In this document: positions 6,250 to 10,379 of the stretch, one piece after another
Layout of the letters: each line of letters opens with the position of its first letter
How positions within the stretch are numbered: position 1 is the stretch's first letter
Source: DAOVRL01 sp964459805
GTDB lineage: Bacteria; Planctomycetota; Phycisphaerae; Sedimentisphaerales; Anaerobacaceae
Direction: 5' to 3'
Assembly (NCBI GenBank): GCA_964459805.1
Contig: CAYWOD010000127.1
Coordinates: 1-10,379 of the forward strand
DNA length: 10,379 nt
Position numbers and translations under genes: made by a program
Notes under the pieces: generated by a model
What the model saw: only the letters and a program-made list of their open reading frames with translations
Told to the model about the DNA's origin: nothing
Databases searched by the model: none

Positions 6250-7124
6250 TTGAGAAAGATAACAAGAAGATGACAGGGCGGTTCCTGATTATCGACGGCT
6301 ATCCCAAACAAAGCAGGGACGAGCTTCAGGCCGCCGGGATGAAGCTTGCCTGGGAGCTTTATGCGGAGATGCTCTGCCGGCACCTGCCGGGGGCCGTCTA
6401 TGACGTTCTTCTTCCCAGTGATCACGGTGCGAAGATGCCGTTGGCCGAGGACCTCAACGCATACGCTGGAATCATCTGGACCGGCTGCAATCTCTGCATT
6501 AACGACATTGAAAACCCGGTTGTCGCCGATCAAATCGAACTGGCGAAAAGTGCATTCGAGGTGGGAGTGCCGGGCTATGGAAGCTGCTGGGGAATCCAAA
6601 TTGCCGCCGTGGCTGCGGGCGGCGAGGTCCGGCCCAATCCGAAGGGTCGGGAGATGGGACTGGGACGGAAAATCCACCTTGCCCCTGAGGCATACAACCA
6701 TCCCATGTTTGACGGCAAGCCTCAAGTATTCGATGGTTTTGTTAGTCACGACGATATGGTTACCAGACTTCCACCGGGTGCTATCCTGTTAGCGGGCAAC
6801 AGCTTCGCCGGCGTTCAAGCGATGGCGGTCACTCACAAACAAGGGACTTTCTGGGCCACCCAGTATCATTGCGAGTACGACCTGCACGAAATGGCGCGAT
6901 TAACAGTTGCACGGGAGAAGAAGCTTGTAGCGGCCGGCTTTTTCCGCGGGCATGAGGACCTGATGGACCTTGTCGGTCGTATGGAGGCACTTGCCGCAGA
7001 ACCGGACCGTAAGGACCTGAGATGGCAATTGGGTATCGACGACGATCTGCTTTCTGATTCGATTCGACAGTGCGAATTTGTTAACTGGATCAATAAGCTC
7101 GTTGTGCCCACAACAGGTCGTTGA
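6246..7124 (+). CDS. Class I glutamine amidotransferase-like protein
   Basis: The 292-residue protein has a class I glutamine amidotransferase (GMP synthase N-domain-like) fold. The nucleophile elbow GSCWGIQ gives C114. The distal motif QYHCE gives H208 and E210, the usual His-x-Glu pair, so the triad is complete. The domain covers about residues 12-215. A C-terminal extension of some 75 residues has no motif I recognise. No synthetase domain is fused, and no partner is adjacent except the HAD phosphatase. It may hydrolyse glutamine for a partner elsewhere, or act on a gamma-glutamyl compound as stand-alone members of this superfamily do. The ATG at 6246 overlaps the HAD stop codon and suits coupled translation. 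A second ATG at 6270 would give 284 residues and keeps the whole domain. Its end lies 46 bp from the end of the oppositely directed aldehyde oxidoreductase gene. Confidence 0.85.
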   Translation: MIEKDNKKMTGRFLIIDGYPKQSRDELQAAGMKLAWELYAEMLCRHLPGAVYDVLLPSDHGAKMPLAEDLNAYAGIIWTGCNLCINDIENPVVADQIELAKSAFEVGVPGYGSCWGIQIAAVAAGGEVRPNPKGREMGLGRKIHLAPEAYNHPMFDGKPQVFDGFVSHDDMVTRLPPGAILLAGNSFAGVQAMAVTHKQGTFWATQYHCEYDLHEMARLTVAREKKLVAAGFFRGHEDLMDLVGRMEALAAEPDRKDLRWQLGIDDDLLSDSIRQCEFVNWINKLVVPTTGR

Positions 7125-7170
7125 TTATAACGCACTCCAACAAAAGGCGACTTGTCAATTGCAGGTTTTG

Positions 7171-9072
7171 TCAGATGGTCCAGTCAAGGCCGAGTTCGAG
7201 CAATTTGGCCTCTGTAGGGTTGCCGGTATTGCTGTCCCATCCCATCAAAGCATAATACTGATCCAACATTTTCGCAAAGGTTTCGATGTTGACGCGTTTA
7301 CCTTTTGCAGGGCCATCGGGCAGGGCTTTACTGAGCCTTTCGGGCAGGCGATCATGCTCACGGGCGAATCCTCTTTTGGCATTGAGCTGCCGCATCATAT
7401 TAACACGGCGTTCGCCGACCTTCATTAGCTCCCAGAGCGTACATTCCCAGCCGGCCGTGCACCGGAGCAAATCTGTGAGCTCGCGGTAGCTGAAGAGGTT
7501 GCCGGGCCCCCAGCAGAACATACACAGACACAGTGTATCGAGCAGGCTGTAGAAATACTGTGAGTACACAGTCATGCGAACCTTATCCGGCCCACAGGAA
7601 TCCGCGGGCGAGGATGCGTCAGACTGATCTTGCGTAGCGGTGCCCCTGAAAATGCCCAGGCCTTTGCACGCCTCGGAATCGCCGGCCAAAAGCCAATCAT
7701 GCTCCGACGACATGTGATCGGGTCCAATAGGACAGACGGCATACATCAATGCCTGGCTCGGTTTGACCTGGGCCATATGCGCGGCCAGGCCGTTGTTTTT
7801 GACATGTATCGCGTAGGGAGCGGTTTGGCGGCCAAAGTTTTCAATTGCGGCCTCGAACCCCTCAGCCAGGATGTCCCCTATGCCTTGCCGCTGGGCTACG
7901 CACTCGATCAGCCAGAGAAGTGCTTCCGGATCACCGAAGCGGAGCGATTTGCCGTCCGTTGATTCCGGGGTGATCAGGCCTTTTTCCGAAGATTCAAAGA
8001 CATACGCAGCCAGTCCACCCATTGATATAGTGTCGATTCCGTAGTTGTTGCACAACTCATTGGCTTTGGCTACGGCGACCGGGTCGGTTATATCCAGGTT
8101 AGCACCCAAGAGCCCAAGGGTCTCAAATTCCGGCCCGCCAAGTCTGTCGGTTACTTTATAAGGCTTCTCTGTTTTTACTTTTCTGCGACACCCGACAACA
8201 CAGGCGAAACACGTGGTATGGCCCGCCCCTATCTCGGGCTCAAAAGTAGCTCCGTCGAGCTTCTTGTAGTCCCGGTGATAACTGCGAGAGTAGTTGTGCG
8301 TCGCCAGATTACCGGCTTGGGCTTGAAACCCGAGCACGCCTGGTGTTCCGTACCGGCTCAAGGTCATCGGAAACCCCGATTCAGGCAGACGCTCGGCGGC
8401 CAGGCGGGCCAGTTTCTTGAGGCCTTCCGGATCGGCAAAGTTGATCTTGTCATCTCCCCTGACAACAAGCGCTCGCAGATTCTTGCTTCCGAAAACGGCC
8501 CCCATTCCTGTTCTGCCCGCCACGTCGCTCAAGTCTGCCAGGAGGCATGCAAATCGCACGAGTTTCTCTCCGGCCGGCCCGCACTGCAGGATGCTGAGCT
8601 TGCCGCCGGCCAGCTCCTTCGTAAGGGTATCGTACACATCAAGGACATTTCGTCCCTTTAGGTGGGTTGCCTGCCTGACCTCCACGGTTCGGCTATCGAC
8701 CGATAGATAGACAGGCGTTTTTGACTTGCCGGTAATAACGATGGCATCGTAACCGGCCCGTTTGATCATCGGCCCGATATTTCCCCCGGTCTGGCTGTCG
8801 CCAATAGCACCGGTGGCCGGCGACAAAGCGGTCACGCAGCAACGGCTCACACCGCTTACCGGGGCCCCGGTAGTAACGCTCGGGGCTATGGTTATTATGT
8901 TTCGTTCAGCCAAGGCGTCCAGGTCCCCGGCAGTCTCCTTAAGCAGAAAGTACGTCCCAAAAGCACTTCCGCCCATATACATGCGGTAAAACTCCTCGTT
9001 GAAGTGTTGCTTTTCAATCTCACCGGTGGTCAGATTAACCCGAAGGATTGTACCTCTAAGGCCATTCGACAT
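7171..9072 (-). CDS. Aldehyde:ferredoxin oxidoreductase (tungsten- or molybdenum-pterin enzyme)
   Basis: The 633-residue cytoplasmic enzyme should oxidise aldehydes to carboxylic acids and pass two electrons to ferredoxin, or reduce acids in reverse. The N-terminal domain has GLRGTILRVNL (4-14) and the pterin-binding stretch ending in DSQTGGNIGPMIKRAGYDAI (92-111). The cluster ligands C288, C291 and C295 (CFACVVGC) agree with the CxxCxxxC of Pyrococcus AOR, and the fourth is probably C517 in LDTLCLC. GPEFETLGLLG (313-323) is also typical. The length fits the family (about 600-640). The start chosen has GGAGG six bases ahead (9079-9083). A longer in-frame start at 9186 would run into the preceding alcohol dehydrogenase gene and has no family match. 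It lies 38 bp downstream of the iron alcohol dehydrogenase, so the two probably share a transcript. Whether W or Mo is bound and which aldehyde is used cannot be decided. No terminator hairpin is evident after the stop. Confidence 0.95.
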   Translation of the reverse strand: MSNGLRGTILRVNLTTGEIEKQHFNEEFYRMYMGGSAFGTYFLLKETAGDLDALAERNIITIAPSVTTGAPVSGVSRCCVTALSPATGAIGDSQTGGNIGPMIKRAGYDAIVITGKSKTPVYLSVDSRTVEVRQATHLKGRNVLDVYDTLTKELAGGKLSILQCGPAGEKLVRFACLLADLSDVAGRTGMGAVFGSKNLRALVVRGDDKINFADPEGLKKLARLAAERLPESGFPMTLSRYGTPGVLGFQAQAGNLATHNYSRSYHRDYKKLDGATFEPEIGAGHTTCFACVVGCRRKVKTEKPYKVTDRLGGPEFETLGLLGANLDITDPVAVAKANELCNNYGIDTISMGGLAAYVFESSEKGLITPESTDGKSLRFGDPEALLWLIECVAQRQGIGDILAEGFEAAIENFGRQTAPYAIHVKNNGLAAHMAQVKPSQALMYAVCPIGPDHMSSEHDWLLAGDSEACKGLGIFRGTATQDQSDASSPADSCGPDKVRMTVYSQYFYSLLDTLCLCMFCWGPGNLFSYRELTDLLRCTAGWECTLWELMKVGERRVNMMRQLNAKRGFAREHDRLPERLSKALPDGPAKGKRVNIETFAKMLDQYYALMGWDSNTGNPTEAKLLELGLDWTI

Positions 9073-9078
9073 AACATA

Positions 9079-9083
9079 CCTCC
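9079..9083 (-). promoter_or_regulatory. Ribosome binding site fixing the oxidoreductase start
   Basis: Read on the - strand this is GGAGG, six bases ahead of the ATG at 9072. It is the strongest ribosome site in the window and rules in favour of the 633-residue protein over an in-frame extension of 38 residues. Confidence 0.85.
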
Positions 9084-9110
9084 ATTGTGCAAAGAAGAGC
9101 TCGCAGTCGA

Positions 9111-10271
9111 TTACCGCTTGTAGGCTTCTTCGTAAAGCGTGAGCATATCCTGCTGTGTGCAAGGCCGAGGATTCGCTGAGTGACAAGGGTCCTCAAAGGC
9201 CTTTCCCGCCAGCATTGGAAGCTGATCCTGCTTTATGCCCACCTCTGACAGCGATTTTGGTATTGCGATACGGTCATTGAGCGCTGCAACCGCCTCGATG
9301 GCCTTATCTGCCGCCTCAAGGTCCGTCATGCCGAAGGTATTGATTTCAAAACACTTTGCGACCCTGGCGTATTGAGCCGCCGAGACCTCACGGTTGTATT
9401 TCATCACGGGCACAAGACAAATGGCATTTGCCAGACCATGCTGGATGCCAAACTCGCTGGACAATGGATGTGAGAGAGAATGTGCCGCTCCGAGGTCTTT
9501 TTGAAAGGCGACCGCACCCATCGCGGCGGCTACCTGCATCATTCCGCGCGCTTCGAGATCTGTCCCGTCGGAATAAGCCCGCGGTAAGTGCAACCCCACC
9601 AGGCGAATCGCTTCGAGGGCGATAGCATCGCACATCGGGTGGAAGACCGGGCATACAAGCGCCTCAATGGCGTGGGTCATCGCATCCATGCCGGTCCAGG
9701 CCGTCAGATGTGCCGGCAGCCCAACCGTCAGCTCCGGATCCAGCACGGCCAATTCTGCCATCATTGGCCCGGCGCCGAATACCGCCTTGCGATTGAGGGC
9801 ACGGATGGTGATGACGCTGCTGCGGCCGGCTTCGCTGCCGGTTCCCGCCGTAGTTGGAATGGCACAGAAAGGCGCCAGGTGCTCCGGCAGTTCGCCGAGC
9901 GGCATCTCCGTCAAGGCCATGTCGGGAAAGGCAACCTTAAGCCGCATCGCCTTGGCCACATCCAGTGCGCTGCCGCCGCCCAGTCCCACCACGCCATGAC
10001 ACTCGCCTTGCGAGTAGGCGCCCCAGGCATCTTCGACGTCCTGATCTGTTGGGTTGGGATGAACACCGGTGAACTGCACATACCCTTCGGGCCAGAGGCG
10101 ATTCATTTCTTCGACGATCAGGCGAAACGCCTCGGTTTGAGGTAATCCCGAATCTGTGACCAGCAGCGGCCGAATTACCTTGTACTTCCGGGCGAATTCT
10201 GCAAGCACCGAACGCGCACCTGCACCAAAGCGAATGTCGGTTGGGAATCTAAATTGTGATATCTCAGTCAT
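9111..10271 (-). CDS. Iron-containing alcohol dehydrogenase (group III)
   Basis: The 386-residue protein has the normal length of NAD(P)-dependent iron alcohol dehydrogenases such as FucO. Residues 1-185 form the nucleotide-binding half, with D40 (VTDSG), a residue linked to NAD preference in the family, GLGGGSALDVAKA (96-108) and IPTTAGTGSE (138-147). The C-terminal helical half carries the metal ligands D196 and H200 (TGMDAMTHAIEA), H264 and H278, plus the active-site H268 (AHSLSHPL). The spacing matches FucO closely, so the enzyme should be active. It interconverts an alcohol and its aldehyde in the cytoplasm. The start at 10271 has GGAGAG six bases ahead. A longer start at 10319 adds 16 residues outside the family alignment. 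The following gene is an aldehyde:ferredoxin oxidoreductase, so the aldehyde may be passed on to it. Members of this family also include lactaldehyde and butanol dehydrogenases; the substrate is open. Confidence 0.95.
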   Translation of the reverse strand: MTEISQFRFPTDIRFGAGARSVLAEFARKYKVIRPLLVTDSGLPQTEAFRLIVEEMNRLWPEGYVQFTGVHPNPTDQDVEDAWGAYSQGECHGVVGLGGGSALDVAKAMRLKVAFPDMALTEMPLGELPEHLAPFCAIPTTAGTGSEAGRSSVITIRALNRKAVFGAGPMMAELAVLDPELTVGLPAHLTAWTGMDAMTHAIEALVCPVFHPMCDAIALEAIRLVGLHLPRAYSDGTDLEARGMMQVAAAMGAVAFQKDLGAAHSLSHPLSSEFGIQHGLANAICLVPVMKYNREVSAAQYARVAKCFEINTFGMTDLEAADKAIEAVAALNDRIAIPKSLSEVGIKQDQLPMLAGKAFEDPCHSANPRPCTQQDMLTLYEEAYKR

Positions 10272-10308
10272 TGGCAACTCTCCAGACTTAGCCGGCAGCG
10301 GCACCATT

Positions 10309-10336
10309 AGTATAGGCACAGGCCACTGAAAAGCAA
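10309..10336 (-). promoter_or_regulatory. Candidate promoter for the alcohol dehydrogenase-oxidoreductase operon
   Basis: On the - strand TTGCTT (10331-10336) is followed after 16 bp by TATACT (10309-10314), which matches the -10 consensus at five of six positions; the -35 is poor. Transcription from here gives a leader of about 30 bases that includes the GGAGAG ribosome site. The rest of the right edge (10337-10379) shows nothing recognisable. Confidence 0.4.
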
Positions 10337-10379
10337 AGGCAATTCTTTTGGTTCATCCGGGAAATGGATAGGTGAGATT

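Noticed and set aside
7138..7175. ACAAAA...TTTTGT inverted repeat between the converging metabolic genes
   Set aside because: Only six AT-rich pairs around a loop of about 20 bases that does not pair well; not a convincing terminator.
9073..9186. N-terminal extension of the aldehyde oxidoreductase by 38 residues
   Set aside because: It would overlap the end of the alcohol dehydrogenase gene, matches no family sequence, and bypasses the strong GGAGG site before 9072.
10272..10319. Upstream start for the alcohol dehydrogenase
   Set aside because: The extra 16 residues fall outside the usual N-terminus, and the GGAGAG site serves the ATG at 10271.

Overview
The window looks like a bacterial chromosome segment from an anaerobe. 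The clearest sign is a tungsten/molybdenum aldehyde:ferredoxin oxidoreductase, an oxygen-sensitive enzyme type. Short AT-rich tandem repeats in the gene-free stretches, with units such as GATTAGT and AAAGATT and a GGTTCGTTTT motif near the left edge, remind me of intergenic repeats in Planctomycetota (Phycisphaerae-like) genomes. That assignment is from memory and tentative. Gene starts carry ordinary Shine-Dalgarno sites, and sigma70-type promoters are visible.

The left half (about 1-5150) is a defence region. A repeat-rich, largely non-coding stretch leads into two + strand genes: a ThsB-like TIR (DUF1863-type) protein at 504-971, and a protein with one membrane span and a helical cytoplasmic domain at 1016-1666. 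The arrangement suggests a two-gene abortive-infection module in which the TIR protein makes or senses a nucleotide signal and the membrane protein carries out the response. No SIR2/SLOG ThsA gene is visible. Converging on this pair, 36 bp away, is a 1149-residue single-chain type IIG (Eco57I-like) restriction-modification enzyme with an N-terminal PD-(D/E)XK nuclease and a DPACGSG/NPPW adenine methylase.

The gap 5153-5478 is very unusual in base composition: 77 G against 10 C on the + strand in 5221-5400. It contains a degenerate 7-bp-period repeat and ends in a perfect TTGACA-N17-TATAAT promoter placed so close to the next start codon that the transcript should be nearly leaderless.

The right half (5479-10379) is more GC-rich and metabolic. 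A + strand pair encodes a HAD phosphatase and a class I glutamine amidotransferase-like protein whose start overlaps the HAD stop (ATGA). It converges on a - strand pair encoding an iron-dependent alcohol dehydrogenase (upstream) and the aldehyde:ferredoxin oxidoreductase (downstream). Together the latter two could convert alcohol to aldehyde to carboxylic acid with electrons going to NAD and ferredoxin, or run in reverse. The substrates of the HAD/amidotransferase pair cannot be read from the sequence. I see no rRNA, tRNA, CRISPR array, transposase or integrase.
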